Positions 50,492-60,058 of a DNA stretch of 64,000 nt are shown piece by piece. Below the pieces are notes generated by a model. It did not search any database. It was given only the letters and a program-made list of their open reading frames with translations, and was not told the DNA's origin. Position numbers and translations under genes: made by a program. Origin of the DNA: Clostridiales bacterium (GTDB lineage: Bacteria > Bacillota_A > Clostridia > Oscillospirales > Oscillospiraceae); the NCBI GenBank assembly GCA_004553625.1, contig SFKX01000014.1, positions 62,001-126,000 on the forward strand. Reading direction: 5' to 3'. Each line of letters opens with the position of its first letter. Position 1 is the stretch's first letter.

Positions 50492-51682
50492 TTACTTCGC
50501 AAGCAGTTCCTTCAACGTGTCGCCCAGGATCTTGATGCCCTTTTCTATGGCCTCATCGGAGCTGTTGGAGTAGTTGATGCGCATCGTGCGGACGCCCCTG
50601 TCCTCCTCATAGAAGGGGTCGCCGGGGCAGACGGCCACGCCCTTTTTGGCGGCGGCCTCCATGACGTCCACGGCCTTGAGGCCCTCGGGCATGGTGGCCC
50701 AGATGAACATGCCGCCCTCGGGCTTCGTGTATTTGACGTCCGCGGGGAAATCCTCAGCCATGCAGGCCATCATCTTTTCGGCCTTCTCGCGGTACATTTC
50801 CTTGATCTTTTCGATCTGATCATCGAGGTCGTTATCCAGGAGGTACTGGGCGAGGACCATCTGGCCGAAGATATTGGTGTGCAGGTCCATAGTGGACTTG
50901 AAGGCCAGGAGCTTGGCATAGAGCTCGGGCTGCTTGCAGGCGATCCAGCCTATGCGCATGCCGGGGGCGACTATCTTGGAGAATGTACCCATGGCGGCGC
51001 ACTGCTCACCCAGGAGCGTTGCAAAGGAACTGCCGCCCTCGCCGTGGAAGCGGAGCTCGCCGTAGGGGTTATCCTCTATGACGGGGGTGCCGGCGGCCTT
51101 GAGGATCTCGGCCGCGCGCTCGCGGACGGCCTGGGTATAGGTGAGGCCGGTCGGGTTCTGGAAGTTGGGGATGACGTAGATGAACTTCGGGTCGTTTTCC
51201 TTGAGTATCTTTTCGAGCTCGTCGCAGTCTATGCCGTCGTCGTTGAGGCTGACGGAGACGATCTTCGGGTCATACAGGTGGAAGGTCTGGAGCGCCGCAA
51301 GGTAGCTGGGCTTTTCCACTGCGACCGTGTCGCCCGGGTTTATGAGCGTGGCGGCGACCATGTCCAGCGCCTGCTGGGAGCCGTTCGTGATAATGATGTT
51401 CTCGGGGGCGAAGTCCACGCCCTGCTTCTTATATCTGTCGGAGATGAACTGCCGCAGCGGCATATAGCCCTCTGTGTTGCTATACTGCAGAGCGCGCACG
51501 CCGTCCCGCTCAAGGACCTTCGTGACCGCGGCCTCCATCTCCTTTACAGGAAAGGAGTCGGGGTTGGGAAGCCCGCCGGCAAAGGATATCACATCCGGAG
51601 ACGCGGCGGCCTTAAGTATGGCCGAGGTAAAATCGCCCTGAAAATCGGGCTTGGACATGCGGTCAGAGATCCTGAGCTTCAT
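50492..51682 (-). CDS. PLP-dependent aminotransferase, class I/II (AAA/LysN-like)
   Basis: 396 residues. The PLP lysine lies in GTFSKIVAPGMRIGW; the family pattern SFAGGLPNPDSFP near the N-terminus and IPNFQNPTGLTYT are typical of 2-aminoadipate/aromatic aminotransferases related to the MocR effector domain, but there is no DNA-binding extension. Substrate unproven. A single-gene unit; its promoter lies in the 230-bp gap before the VTT gene. Confidence 0.9.
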   Translation of the reverse strand: MKLRISDRMSKPDFQGDFTSAILKAAASPDVISFAGGLPNPDSFPVKEMEAAVTKVLERDGVRALQYSNTEGYMPLRQFISDRYKKQGVDFAPENIIITNGSQQALDMVAATLINPGDTVAVEKPSYLAALQTFHLYDPKIVSVSLNDDGIDCDELEKILKENDPKFIYVIPNFQNPTGLTYTQAVRERAAEILKAAGTPVIEDNPYGELRFHGEGGSSFATLLGEQCAAMGTFSKIVAPGMRIGWIACKQPELYAKLLAFKSTMDLHTNIFGQMVLAQYLLDNDLDDQIEKIKEMYREKAEKMMACMAEDFPADVKYTKPEGGMFIWATMPEGLKAVDVMEAAAKKGVAVCPGDPFYEEDRGVRTMRINYSNSSDEAIEKGIKILGDTLKELLAK

Positions 51683-51914
51683 TTCTTGTTCCTCCTCTAT
51701 AGCACTAAACTCTCCTCGCGTGTGAATATTATCCGCGATTATAAGAAGGATGATAACACCGCGCTCCCTAAATTACAAGATTTTTTTCGCTACTGTGTTG
51801 AATTTTCATGTGAATAGATGAAATGTTGATTTCCCGCGCTTATGTTTATTGCGGGAGATGAACAAAATGAACTGTGTGCAGCCGCCCTCAACATTTTCCG
51901 CAAAGGAGCTCAAA

Positions 51915-52649
51915 ATGTCCGTCCACGAACGTCCCGAACTCTCCGAAAAGGCCAAAAAGATAATCGCCGCGAGCTCTATCGCAGTGTTCATACTCCTGAC
52001 TCTGGCCGTGGCCTGGTTCATAGGCCGGCCAATGCTCCGTTTTGTCTCCGAACCGGAACGCTTCCGCGCCTGGGTGGACTCTGGGGGAATAATGAGCCGG
52101 GTATATTTTCTGGGGATGCAGCTTTTACAGGTGTTCTTTGCCATCATTCCGGGCGAGCCCATGGAGCTTGGCGCCGGCTATGCCTTCGGCGCGGTCGAGG
52201 GAACGCTGCTCTGCCTGGCAGGGACCGTTGCGGGCAGCATGGCGGTTTTCTTCTTTGTCAGGCGCTTCGGGATACGGGCGGTAGAGATCTTCTTCTCAAG
52301 GGAAAAGATCGAATCCCTGCGCTTCCTGCGCGATACCAGAAAGCGCAATACGCTCATGTTCCTGCTGATCCTCATCCCCGGGACTCCCAAGGACCTTTTG
52401 GGTTATTTCGCCCCGCTCACGGGGATGAGCCCCTGGACTTGGCTCTTTATAACCTCCGTGGCGAGGATACCGTCCATAATAACTTCAACGATAGGCGGAA
52501 GCGCGCTCGGCGTTCAGAACTACGTGTTTGCCGCAATAGCCCTTGGCGCAACGCTCCTGATAAGCGGAGCCGGCCTTCTCATCTATCGCCGCATCTGCCG
52601 TGCGCACGAGGAGCACGCAAAAAAGGAGGACGACGGCCATGCCGGATAA
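51915..52649 (+). CDS. TVP38/TMEM64 (VTT/DedA-like) membrane protein
   Basis: 244 residues with about five hydrophobic segments. Typical VTT blocks are IPGEPMELGAGYAFGAVEGT, the following GTVAGSMAVFFFVRRFG, and LLILIPGTPKDLLGYFAPLT. The fold is shared with DedA lipid scramblases and transporters. ATG at 51915 follows AAGGAGC; earlier in-frame ATGs at 51849-51864 are possible. Its end overlaps the response regulator gene by 11 bases, so it is first in a three-gene operon. Confidence 0.88.
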   Translation: MSVHERPELSEKAKKIIAASSIAVFILLTLAVAWFIGRPMLRFVSEPERFRAWVDSGGIMSRVYFLGMQLLQVFFAIIPGEPMELGAGYAFGAVEGTLLCLAGTVAGSMAVFFFVRRFGIRAVEIFFSREKIESLRFLRDTRKRNTLMFLLILIPGTPKDLLGYFAPLTGMSPWTWLFITSVARIPSIITSTIGGSALGVQNYVFAAIALGATLLISGAGLLIYRRICRAHEEHAKKEDDGHAG

Positions 52650-53316
52650 GCTGCTCATAGCCGACGATGAGCCGGACATAGTCGATACTCTGGCGCGCTG
52701 CTTTGCCTCCCGCGGCTACGAGATCCTGCGCGCCTCAAGCGGGGAAGAGGCCGTGCGTCAGGCGGGGCGCGCGCCGGACCTCATCCTGCTGGACGTGAAC
52801 ATGCCGGACCTCGACGGCCTTGAGGTCTGCCGCAGGATACGCGGGCACGTCTCCTGCCCCATAATCTTTCTCACCGCCCGTGTAGAGGAGGCGGACAAGC
52901 TCCGCGGCTTTGCCGCGGGCGGCGACGATTACGTGGTAAAGCCCTTCTCCCTGGACGAGCTTACCGCGCGCGTGGGCGCGCATCTCAGGCGCGAGCGCCG
53001 CCACGGCGCCGCCGCCGAACTGCGCTTCGAGGGCGAGCTCGTCATAAACTATTCGGACAGAAAGGTCAGCTGGGCCGGTCACGAGCTGGGGCTCGTAAGA
53101 AAAGAGTTCGACATAGTCGAGTTCCTCTCCCAAAACCCCGGCATGGTTTTCGACCGGGAACGCATCTACGAGTGCGTCTGGGGAATAGACGGCGAGGGAG
53201 ATTCCGCCGTCATCTCCGAGCATGTGCGCCGCATCCGCGCGAAGTTCGCCGCCGCGGGCTGCGAGCGGCAGTACATCGAGACCGTCTGGGGGGTCGGTTA
53301 CCGTTGGGCAAGATAA
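52639..53316 (+). CDS. OmpR-family response regulator
   Basis: 225 residues: receiver with LIADDE, phosphoacceptor Asp in LILLDVNMPDLDGLE, Thr in FLTARVE and Lys in VVKPFSL, then a winged-helix domain ending ETVWGVGYRWAR. ATG at 52639 follows AAAGGAGG. It overlaps the VTT gene before and the kinase gene after it. Confidence 0.93.
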   Translation: MPDKLLIADDEPDIVDTLARCFASRGYEILRASSGEEAVRQAGRAPDLILLDVNMPDLDGLEVCRRIRGHVSCPIIFLTARVEEADKLRGFAAGGDDYVVKPFSLDELTARVGAHLRRERRHGAAAELRFEGELVINYSDRKVSWAGHELGLVRKEFDIVEFLSQNPGMVFDRERIYECVWGIDGEGDSAVISEHVRRIRAKFAAAGCERQYIETVWGVGYRWAR

Positions 53317-54578
53317 AAGCGGCAGACGGCAACCGCAGGCACAGGCTTCGGGACGCGCCGCTGCGCGTCTCATTTGTCATCTACATGGTCGTCACCGCCA
53401 TTGCCGCCACTTTTGTCTGCGCTATCGCCATTAATTGGATGGACAATACGCGGATAGAACTCTACTATAAATACCGGGCCATGGCCACGGAGGTCCCCGT
53501 GGCTGAAGGCGGTCATGTGGAGTACAGCTACACGGATGATGCAGAGATCTATGTTATCTACGACGCCTGGGGCGTGGAGATCGGCCGGGGCAGCGTACCC
53601 TACGGCGAGGGCAGGCTCGTGAGCGACCCCGGCGCACTGCTGATAATGCCGGAGTACAGTCCGGAGGATTCTGCCCTGGAATACACTCTGCGCTTTCTCC
53701 AGGCCCTTACGATACCCATTTCTTACCTTGGCGCCATTATCCTCTGTGCCATAGTATTTTACAGAAGGAAGTTGAAAAAGCCCATCGAGGTCCTGAACGC
53801 CGCCTCGCAGAAGATAGCGGAAAACGACCTGGGCTTCACGGTGGAGGTACCCTGCGGCAATGAGCTGGGCAGGCTCTGCGGCTCATTTGAGAAGATGCGC
53901 GCCGCGCTGCTGGAGCTCAACCGCGAGCACTGGGCGCAGATGGAGGAGCGCCGCCGCCTCAACGCCGCCTTTGCCCACGACCTGCGCACGCCGCTCACCG
54001 TCCTGCGCGGCCGGGCCACCCTTCTTGAGGCCGAGCTTCCACCGGAAAGCGAGGCCGCTTCCGACGTAAAGGTCATGCAGACTCATATCGAACGCCTTGT
54101 CCGCTATGCGGACGCGATGTCCAGCCTTCAGCGCATGGAGGACGTTGATGTCAGGCGTGAGAGGACGAACCTGCGAGAGCTCTCCGAAAGCCTCAGAGAT
54201 ACTGCGGAGATACTGTTTTCCGGGCGTGAGGTCAGGGTGTTCAGCGGCGAGGGCGAGGTATTCGTCGACACAGAGGTGGTGCTGCAGGTCTGCGGAAACA
54301 TCCTCTCGAACAGCGCAAGATACGCGAGGACGGGCGTGGAGATATCGCTCGAGGGCATAGACGGAGCGCTGCGTGTATCCGTCTCCGACGACGGCGGCGG
54401 CTTCACGAAGGAGGGGCTTGAAAAGGCATCCGCGCCCTTTTACAAGGGAGAGGGCAGCGGTTCCGAGCATCTGGGCCTCGGCCTGAATATCTGCGACATA
54501 CTCTGCCGCCGGCACAACGGGCGGCTTGTCATAGAAAACAGCGGCGCCGGCGCAAAGGTAACGGCGGTGTTCGGCTGA
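53304..54578 (+). CDS. sensor histidine kinase
   Basis: 424 residues: two membrane segments around residues 24-46 and 131-153 enclose an extracytoplasmic sensor domain of about 85 residues; a HAMP region, the phosphoacceptor box AFAHDLRTPLTVLRGR and an ATPase domain with CGNILSNSARYA, DDGGGF and LGLGLNIC follow. The start is taken as TTG at 53304, overlapping the regulator stop, because GGGGGGTCGG is upstream and no ATG precedes the first membrane segment in frame. Partner of the preceding regulator. Confidence 0.9.
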   Translation: MGKIKAADGNRRHRLRDAPLRVSFVIYMVVTAIAATFVCAIAINWMDNTRIELYYKYRAMATEVPVAEGGHVEYSYTDDAEIYVIYDAWGVEIGRGSVPYGEGRLVSDPGALLIMPEYSPEDSALEYTLRFLQALTIPISYLGAIILCAIVFYRRKLKKPIEVLNAASQKIAENDLGFTVEVPCGNELGRLCGSFEKMRAALLELNREHWAQMEERRRLNAAFAHDLRTPLTVLRGRATLLEAELPPESEAASDVKVMQTHIERLVRYADAMSSLQRMEDVDVRRERTNLRELSESLRDTAEILFSGREVRVFSGEGEVFVDTEVVLQVCGNILSNSARYARTGVEISLEGIDGALRVSVSDDGGGFTKEGLEKASAPFYKGEGSGSEHLGLGLNICDILCRRHNGRLVIENSGAGAKVTAVFG

Positions 54579-54588
54579 GCGAAAAATA

Positions 54589-54620
54589 AGCGGCGCGCCT
54601 TTTAGGCGCGCCGCTTTCGG
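54589..54620. terminator. terminator between the kinase gene and the CoA-disulfide reductase gene
   Basis: AGCGGCGCGCC and GGCGCGCCGCT form an 11-bp stem around a TTTTA loop; T- and A-rich flanks are modest. Confidence 0.65.
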
Positions 54621-54628
54621 CTTGTTAT

Positions 54629-56320
54629 TTATTTGCGCTCGCCGCAGGGGAAGTGCTCGTTATCGGCCTTCTCCTTGGTGACGAGCTGATAGAAGCGCCA
54701 GCCGCCGGCGAGGTTCGAGCAATCGAAGCCGTTGCCCATGAGGATACGGCAGGCGATGTAGCTGCGCATACCCGAGAAGCAGTTCACATAGATCTTCTTG
54801 CTCTTATCCAGCTCGCCCAGGCGCTCGCGCAGCTTGTGCAGCGGGATGTTCACGGCGCCTTCTATGCAGCCGTGGGAAAACTCCTTTTCCGTCCTCACGT
54901 CGAGGAGGATGACGCTGCCGTCCCTCGGCAGAGCCGGCACGTCCTCGGGGAAGTGCTGCTTCACGATGCCGGACATGATATTCTGGATCATGAAGCCGGC
55001 CATATTCACGGGGTCCTTGGCGGAGGAATAGGGGGGAGCATAGGCGAGCTCCAGGTCCGCCAGGTCGTCCGCTGTGAGGCCGGAACGTATTGCAGTTGCC
55101 ATGACGTCTATGCGCTTGTCGACTCCGTCGAAGCCCACGATCTGCGCGCCCAGTATGCGGCCGGTATCGGGGTCGAAGAGCGTTTTTATGCTCATGTTTC
55201 TGCCGCCGGGGTAGTAGCCCGCGTGGCTGGCGGAGTAGCCGAGGACCTTGTCGTATTTGACTCCTGCGGCCTGGGCGGATTTTTCGTTCAGGCCGGTGAC
55301 GGCGGCGGTCATATCAAATACCTTGATGACCGTCGAGCCCTGGGTGCCGCGGTATTCGGAGGGGATACCGCAGATATTGTCCGCAGCTATCCTGGCCTGA
55401 CGGTTCGCCGGGCCGGCCAGGGCCACGAGTCCGGTCCTGCCCGTGACGGGGTTTACTATCTCCACCGCGTCGCCCACGGCGTAGATATTCGGGTCCGAGG
55501 TGCGCATGTGGCCGTCCACCTTGATGGAGCCCTTCGCGCCCAGCTCCAGGCCCGCGGCCTTGGCAAGGTCGGACTCCGGCACGACGCCCACGGCCAGCAC
55601 TACGAAGCCGCAGTCGATGGGCTCCTTGCCCTTCACATGGACGCGGATGCCGTTTTCTATCTCTTCATAGCTCTCTATTGCGTGTTTAAAGCGAAGGTCC
55701 AGGCCCTTTTCGCGCAGGTGGGCGTGTATCTCGCAGGCCATATCCCAATCGAGAGGCGGGAGGACCTGCTCGCTGCGCTGCAGGAGCGTGACCTTCACGC
55801 CGGCCTCCATGAGATTTTCCGCGGTCTCGAGGCCGATGAAGCCTCCGCCGACCACTACGGCGCGCTCGGGCTTTTCCTCCTCGACGAGCCTGCGCATTTT
55901 GAGCGCGTCCTCGACTGTGCGGAGGGTCAGGACTCTCTCGGAGTGGACGCCGGGCGTATCCGGGATCATGGCCTTCGCGCCGGGGGAGAGGATGAGCGTG
56001 TCGTAGCTCTCGACATATTCCCTGCCCTCGTCGAAGCTGAACACGGTGACGGTCTTTTTCTCCCTGTCTATGGCGGTGACTTCGCTCGAGACGCGCACGT
56101 CCACGTTGAAGCGGGAGAAGAAGCTCTGTGGGGACTGTAGGGTGAGGTCGCAGTCGTCCTTGATCACGCCGCCTACGTAATAGGGCAGGCCGCAGTTCGC
56201 GTAGGAGACGAAGCCCGTGCGCTCAATGACAATTATCTCCGCCTTCTCGTCCAGCCTGCGGAGCCTGGCTGCCGCAGTCGCGCCGCCCGCGACGCCGCCG
56301 ACTATGACTATTTTGCTCAT
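54629..56320 (-). CDS. CoA-disulfide reductase with C-terminal rhodanese domain
   Basis: 563 residues. The N-terminal FAD/NAD(P) oxidoreductase has IVGGVAGGATAAARLRRL, the single redox-active Cys in SYANCGLPYY and the second nucleotide motif VVVGGGFIGLETAE; the C-terminal rhodanese domain (about 465-555) has its Cys in VNCFSGMRSY. The fusion (CoADR-RHD) reduces CoA disulfides or persulfides. ATG at 56320 follows AAGGAGG. Another redox-protection gene, like the cluster at the left edge. Confidence 0.94.
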   Translation of the reverse strand: MSKIVIVGGVAGGATAAARLRRLDEKAEIIVIERTGFVSYANCGLPYYVGGVIKDDCDLTLQSPQSFFSRFNVDVRVSSEVTAIDREKKTVTVFSFDEGREYVESYDTLILSPGAKAMIPDTPGVHSERVLTLRTVEDALKMRRLVEEEKPERAVVVGGGFIGLETAENLMEAGVKVTLLQRSEQVLPPLDWDMACEIHAHLREKGLDLRFKHAIESYEEIENGIRVHVKGKEPIDCGFVVLAVGVVPESDLAKAAGLELGAKGSIKVDGHMRTSDPNIYAVGDAVEIVNPVTGRTGLVALAGPANRQARIAADNICGIPSEYRGTQGSTVIKVFDMTAAVTGLNEKSAQAAGVKYDKVLGYSASHAGYYPGGRNMSIKTLFDPDTGRILGAQIVGFDGVDKRIDVMATAIRSGLTADDLADLELAYAPPYSSAKDPVNMAGFMIQNIMSGIVKQHFPEDVPALPRDGSVILLDVRTEKEFSHGCIEGAVNIPLHKLRERLGELDKSKKIYVNCFSGMRSYIACRILMGNGFDCSNLAGGWRFYQLVTKEKADNEHFPCGERK

Positions 56321-56345
56321 GTTGTTTCCTCCTTGTATATCGGTG

Positions 56346-57158
56346 TCATTTGTTCTCAATTATTCTGACGTCCAGCCGCTCAAAGGCCATGGAGAGGCCG
56401 TTTTTCTCCAGCGAAGCGCGGCAGTTTTCGTTCAGGGCAAAGTATACGTCCCAGTAATCGGGCGTTGCCGCCCAGGCGCGCAGGCTGTACTCCACGCTGC
56501 TGGCCTTGTAGGCGCTGACGACGACGCTGGGTGCGGGCTCCGTCAGGACCCGCGCATCCTCCTGCGCGGCCTCCAGTAGAGCGCGACGGACCTCCTCGGC
56601 GTTGCAGGAGTATTCCAGGCCGAAGGCGAGGTCTATGCGCCGGGTGGGCTCAGTGCTGTAGTTCGTGATGCGGGAGGCGGCGGCGTCGCTGTTCGGGATA
56701 TGTATTTCCTTCCTGTCCGGGGTCACCAGCGTGACGTAAAAGAGGCCGGAGGAGATGACCGTCCCCGTTGTGGTGCCGAGCTCAACAAAGTCTCCGGAAG
56801 AAAACGGCCGCGTCATGAGCAGGGTAAAGCCAGCAAAGACGTTGGAGAGCGTGTTCTGCAGCGAGAGCGAAAACGCAAGACCCGCCACTGAAAGCACCGC
56901 CACCAGCGAGGCCGAGGGTATGCTGAGCTTGTCCGCTATCATTAGGGCGACGAGCACCCAGAGCAGCACACGAGAGCAGGAGAGGATGAAGCTGCGTATC
57001 GCCCGCTCGAGCTTGGAGCGCTCCAGGGCTTTTTTTATGGCCTTCATGAGCAGCTTTATCACCAGGAGCGAGACAAGGAATATTACAAGCGCTGCAAGCA
57101 GATTTCCAAGCGAAAACCCACCGATCTCGGTGGCCAAAAGGTCCTGAATATCAGGCAT
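56346..57158 (-). CDS. mscS: small-conductance mechanosensitive channel MscS
   Basis: 270 residues: three membrane helices in the first 130 residues, the pore-lining Gly/Ala-rich helix (VAVLSVAGLAFSLSLQNTLS), then the beta domain motif VFAGFTLLMTRPFSSGDFVE and the cytoplasmic cage. It opens under hypo-osmotic shock. ATG at 57158 follows GGAAGGAGG; the much longer reading covers the opposite gene. Confidence 0.93.
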   Translation of the reverse strand: MPDIQDLLATEIGGFSLGNLLAALVIFLVSLLVIKLLMKAIKKALERSKLERAIRSFILSCSRVLLWVLVALMIADKLSIPSASLVAVLSVAGLAFSLSLQNTLSNVFAGFTLLMTRPFSSGDFVELGTTTGTVISSGLFYVTLVTPDRKEIHIPNSDAAASRITNYSTEPTRRIDLAFGLEYSCNAEEVRRALLEAAQEDARVLTEPAPSVVVSAYKASSVEYSLRAWAATPDYWDVYFALNENCRASLEKNGLSMAFERLDVRIIENK

Positions 57159-57291
57159 GAACGCACCTCCTTCCAAAAATGCTAATTCATTATACACCGC
57201 AGCCGCCGGCCTGTCACCAACAGATTTTACATATATTCGCTTGACGAAACAGGTGAAAACGTATAAATTAGTGGGGCGAAAGGAGGCTGCC

Positions 57292-57696
57292 ATGAAAGTA
57301 GCTGTAACATATGACGAGGAAGAACTGATCTTCCAGCATTTCGGACACACGGAGCATTTCAAGCTGTACGATATAGAAAACGGCGAAGTCGTCTCCACAG
57401 AGGTCGTGGACACCGCCGGCGCCGGGCATGAGGCGCTTGCCGCCTTCCTTGCGGAGCGCGGGGTGCAGACGCTCATCTGCGGCGGGATAGGCTCCGGCGC
57501 GGTGCAGGCGCTCGGTATGGCGGGCATACAGGTCTACGGAGGCATCACGGGCCTTGCGGACTACGCAGTCGAGGCGCTAATCCGCGGCGTCCTCGCGCAC
57601 GATCCGAACCCCAACTGCCGCCACCACGAGGAAGAGGGCCACGAATGCTGCCACGGCGAAGGCCAGGGCGGCTGCTGCCACGGCCACGACGAATAA
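57292..57696 (+). CDS. NifX/NifB-like (dinitrogenase iron-molybdenum cofactor family) protein with metal-binding tail
   Basis: 134 residues. The domain FQHFGHTEHFKLYDIENG and ICGGIGSGAVQALGMAGIQV is the small Fe-Mo-cofactor-binding fold found in NifX and in many non-diazotrophs. The last 25 residues are rich in His, Cys and Glu (CRHHEEEGHECCHG and more), a likely metal-binding tail. ATG follows AAAGGAGG. No nitrogenase genes are present, so a role in iron-sulfur or metal handling is more likely (inference). Confidence 0.9.
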   Translation: MKVAVTYDEEELIFQHFGHTEHFKLYDIENGEVVSTEVVDTAGAGHEALAAFLAERGVQTLICGGIGSGAVQALGMAGIQVYGGITGLADYAVEALIRGVLAHDPNPNCRHHEEEGHECCHGEGQGGCCHGHDE

Positions 57697-57703
57697 AAAG
57701 ACG

Positions 57704-57742
57704 CCCGGCCGTCTCTCCGTAGAGAGACGGCCGGGTATTTTC
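57704..57742. terminator. terminator between the NifX-like and GNAT genes
   Basis: CCCGGCCGTCTCTC and GAGAGACGGCCGGG form a 14-bp stem, flanked by AAAAAG and TATTTTC, so it serves both converging genes. Confidence 0.85.
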
Positions 57743-58286
57743 ATGCCATTACCCTGACGTATTTGGGCAGGCGTGCGGGGGAGTACATCGGCGCATACAC
57801 CGCCTCAATTACTCCGCGCAGGTCCGCACGCAGCGGAGGATCTCCCCGCTGCAGCAGCAGCGTCTCCCTGCCGCCAATCTCATAGCCCACACTGGAATCT
57901 TTCCAGCCGTGGCGCCTGTAGAAATCCGCAAGTTTGCGGGCCTTTTCAAGCTCTGGATATTCCGTGACCTCGATGAACACACATTCATAGCGCTCATACC
58001 ATGCCTTTATGAGTTCCAAAAACTCGCCGCCAACGCCGTTTCCGCGCACGGTGGGGTAGACCGACAGCCAGCCGAGCAGGGCATAACGCCGCGCCGCGTC
58101 GCGCAGCATATAGGCATAGCCCGCCTCGAGCCCGGCCTCGTCCTTAAGAAGCAGCAGCTCCGCTCCGCGGATCATTCCGATCTGGCAGTCCGCAAGGCTC
58201 GGCCGCTCCCAGTCTTTGAAATCAAATTCCATCATCGGATATATTCTTTTCATATCGGCATGTCCGCCGCGCTTTATCTCATACAT
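57741..58286 (-). CDS. GNAT family N-acetyltransferase
   Basis: 181 residues. The acetyl-CoA binding loop is visible as LSVYPTVRGNGVGGEFLEL, followed by YRRHGWKDSS near the end of the fold. The acceptor is unknown. ATG at 58286 follows GGAGG and overlaps the ABC transporter stop by eight bases, so it is the last gene of the gyrase-region operon. Confidence 0.85.
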   Translation of the reverse strand: MYEIKRGGHADMKRIYPMMEFDFKDWERPSLADCQIGMIRGAELLLLKDEAGLEAGYAYMLRDAARRYALLGWLSVYPTVRGNGVGGEFLELIKAWYERYECVFIEVTEYPELEKARKLADFYRRHGWKDSSVGYEIGGRETLLLQRGDPPLRADLRGVIEAVYAPMYSPARLPKYVRVMA

Positions 58287-60048
58287 CTTTATCCTCCGTG
58301 AATGTCTGCGCCCGGTACAGCTGCGCATACACGCCGTTCTTAGCCATCAGCTCCTCGTGTGTGCCGAGCTCCTGTACCCGTTCGTCCTCTATCACCGCGA
58401 TCCTGTCCGCACCGTGTATCGTAGAGAGCCGGTGCGCTATTATTATGCTCGTCCTGCCCTCGGCCAGCTCGTCGAGCGAGGCCTGGATACGCTGCTCAGT
58501 CACGGTATCGAGCGCGCTCGTCGCCTCGTCCATCACCAGTATCGGCGGGTTTTTCAGGAACACGCGCGCTATGGAGAGCCGCTGCTTCTGCCCGCCGGAG
58601 AGCATGACGCCGCGCTCGCCGACATAGCTGTCGTAACCGTCCGGCATCTGCATGATCTCCTGATGTATCTCCGCGCGCACGGCGGCGGCCACGACCTCGG
58701 CGTCCGTCGCCTCCGGCCTGCCGTAGCGTATATTCTCGCGTATCGTCCCCGCAAAGATGAACACGTCCTGCTGGATGATGCCTATGCTTCGACGCAGCGA
58801 GTCCTGTGTGACCTTGCGCACGTCCACTCCGTCCACCAGTACGGCGCCGCCCGTCACGTCGTAAAATCTCGGCAGCAGCTGGCAGAGCGTCGTTTTGCCG
58901 CCGCCGGAGGGGCCGACCACGGCCAGTTTCTCGCCCGGAGCGATCTTGAGGCTGACGTGCTCCAACACCGGACCGGAGGCGTCGTTATAAGAAAAGCTCA
59001 CGTCCCTGTATTCGACGTCGCCGCGGACGTTCCCGAGCTCGACGGCGTCCGGCGCATCCTGCACATCCGGCTCCGTGCGCATGAGCTCCAGGAAGCGGGA
59101 AAAACCCGCCGTACCCTGCATATAGACCTCTGAGAAGGTCGCCAGTTTCCGCACAGGCGTGACGAATGTGGAGACGTAGAGCGAGAAGGTGACGAGGTCC
59201 ACATAGTCCATGCGTCCGCCCATTATGAGCAGGCCCCCCGCCGCGACCACCAGCACCTGCATGACGCTCGTCGTGAACTCCATGCCGCTCATAAAGCCGC
59301 CCATGGCCTTGAAGTAGCGGCTGCGCGCAGCCTTGTATTTCTCATTCGCGGCGACGAATTTCTCGTCCTCGGCCTCTTCATTGGCAAAGGCCTTGGCCGT
59401 GCGTATGCCGGAGATGCCGGATTCTATTGCCGCGTTTATCTCCGCAGTCTGCCTTTTTACCTCGAGATTTGCCTTTTTCATGCTCACCCTGCGCGAGAGC
59501 GTGAAGAGTATTAGCAAAGGCAGGCTCACCGCCAGAACCAGCGCGAGCCGCCATTCGATCCCCGCGAGCACGACGAGCGAACCGAGGATAGTGAGGACGC
59601 TTATGAGTATGTCCTCCGGCCCGTGATGCGCGAGCTCCGTGATCTCGAACAGGTCCGAGGTTATCCGGCTCATGAGCACACCCGTGCGGTTCTTGTCAAA
59701 GAAGGAGAAAGAGAGCTTCTGCATGTGGTTGAACACCGCATGCCGCATGTCCGCCTCTATGTAGACGCCCATCCTGTGTCCCAGGACGGTGATGAGGTAA
59801 TACATGAAGCCCTTGAGTATATAGGCCGCGAACATCGCCGCCATGATGATGAAGAAGGTGGTGTAGAGCTTTTCCGGCAGCAGTGTTTGCATAGATATGC
59901 GTGTAATATACGGAAACGCCAGGTCTATGACGGCGACCGCCACCGCGCAGCTCATGTCCAGTGCGAAGAGCCCGATGTGCGGCCTGAAAAAGGAGAAAAA
60001 GACCGCAAGGTCGGACCTATGGAACTTGTTTTGGCCTTTCGTTTTCAA
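58279..60048 (-). CDS. ABC exporter, fused permease and ATP-binding domains
   Basis: 589 residues: six membrane helices (about residues 20-310) with a type IV exporter fold, then an ATPase with GPSGGGKTT (Walker A), LSGGQKQR signature and ILVMDEATS (Walker B), and HRLSTIHGADRI. A half-transporter of the BmrA/MsbA type that works as a homodimer, exporting lipids or drugs. The start is read as TTG at 60048 after GAGG; a longer frame overlaps rnhA. Overlaps the GNAT gene. Confidence 0.92.
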   Translation of the reverse strand: MKTKGQNKFHRSDLAVFFSFFRPHIGLFALDMSCAVAVAVIDLAFPYITRISMQTLLPEKLYTTFFIIMAAMFAAYILKGFMYYLITVLGHRMGVYIEADMRHAVFNHMQKLSFSFFDKNRTGVLMSRITSDLFEITELAHHGPEDILISVLTILGSLVVLAGIEWRLALVLAVSLPLLILFTLSRRVSMKKANLEVKRQTAEINAAIESGISGIRTAKAFANEEAEDEKFVAANEKYKAARSRYFKAMGGFMSGMEFTTSVMQVLVVAAGGLLIMGGRMDYVDLVTFSLYVSTFVTPVRKLATFSEVYMQGTAGFSRFLELMRTEPDVQDAPDAVELGNVRGDVEYRDVSFSYNDASGPVLEHVSLKIAPGEKLAVVGPSGGGKTTLCQLLPRFYDVTGGAVLVDGVDVRKVTQDSLRRSIGIIQQDVFIFAGTIRENIRYGRPEATDAEVVAAAVRAEIHQEIMQMPDGYDSYVGERGVMLSGGQKQRLSIARVFLKNPPILVMDEATSALDTVTEQRIQASLDELAEGRTSIIIAHRLSTIHGADRIAVIEDERVQELGTHEELMAKNGVYAQLYRAQTFTEDKDV

Positions 60049-60058
60049 ATGGAATACC

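Noticed and set aside
57292..57696. Nitrogen-fixation gene
   Set aside because: The NifX-like fold is widespread outside diazotrophs and no nifH, nifD, nifK, nifE or nifN gene is present in the window.
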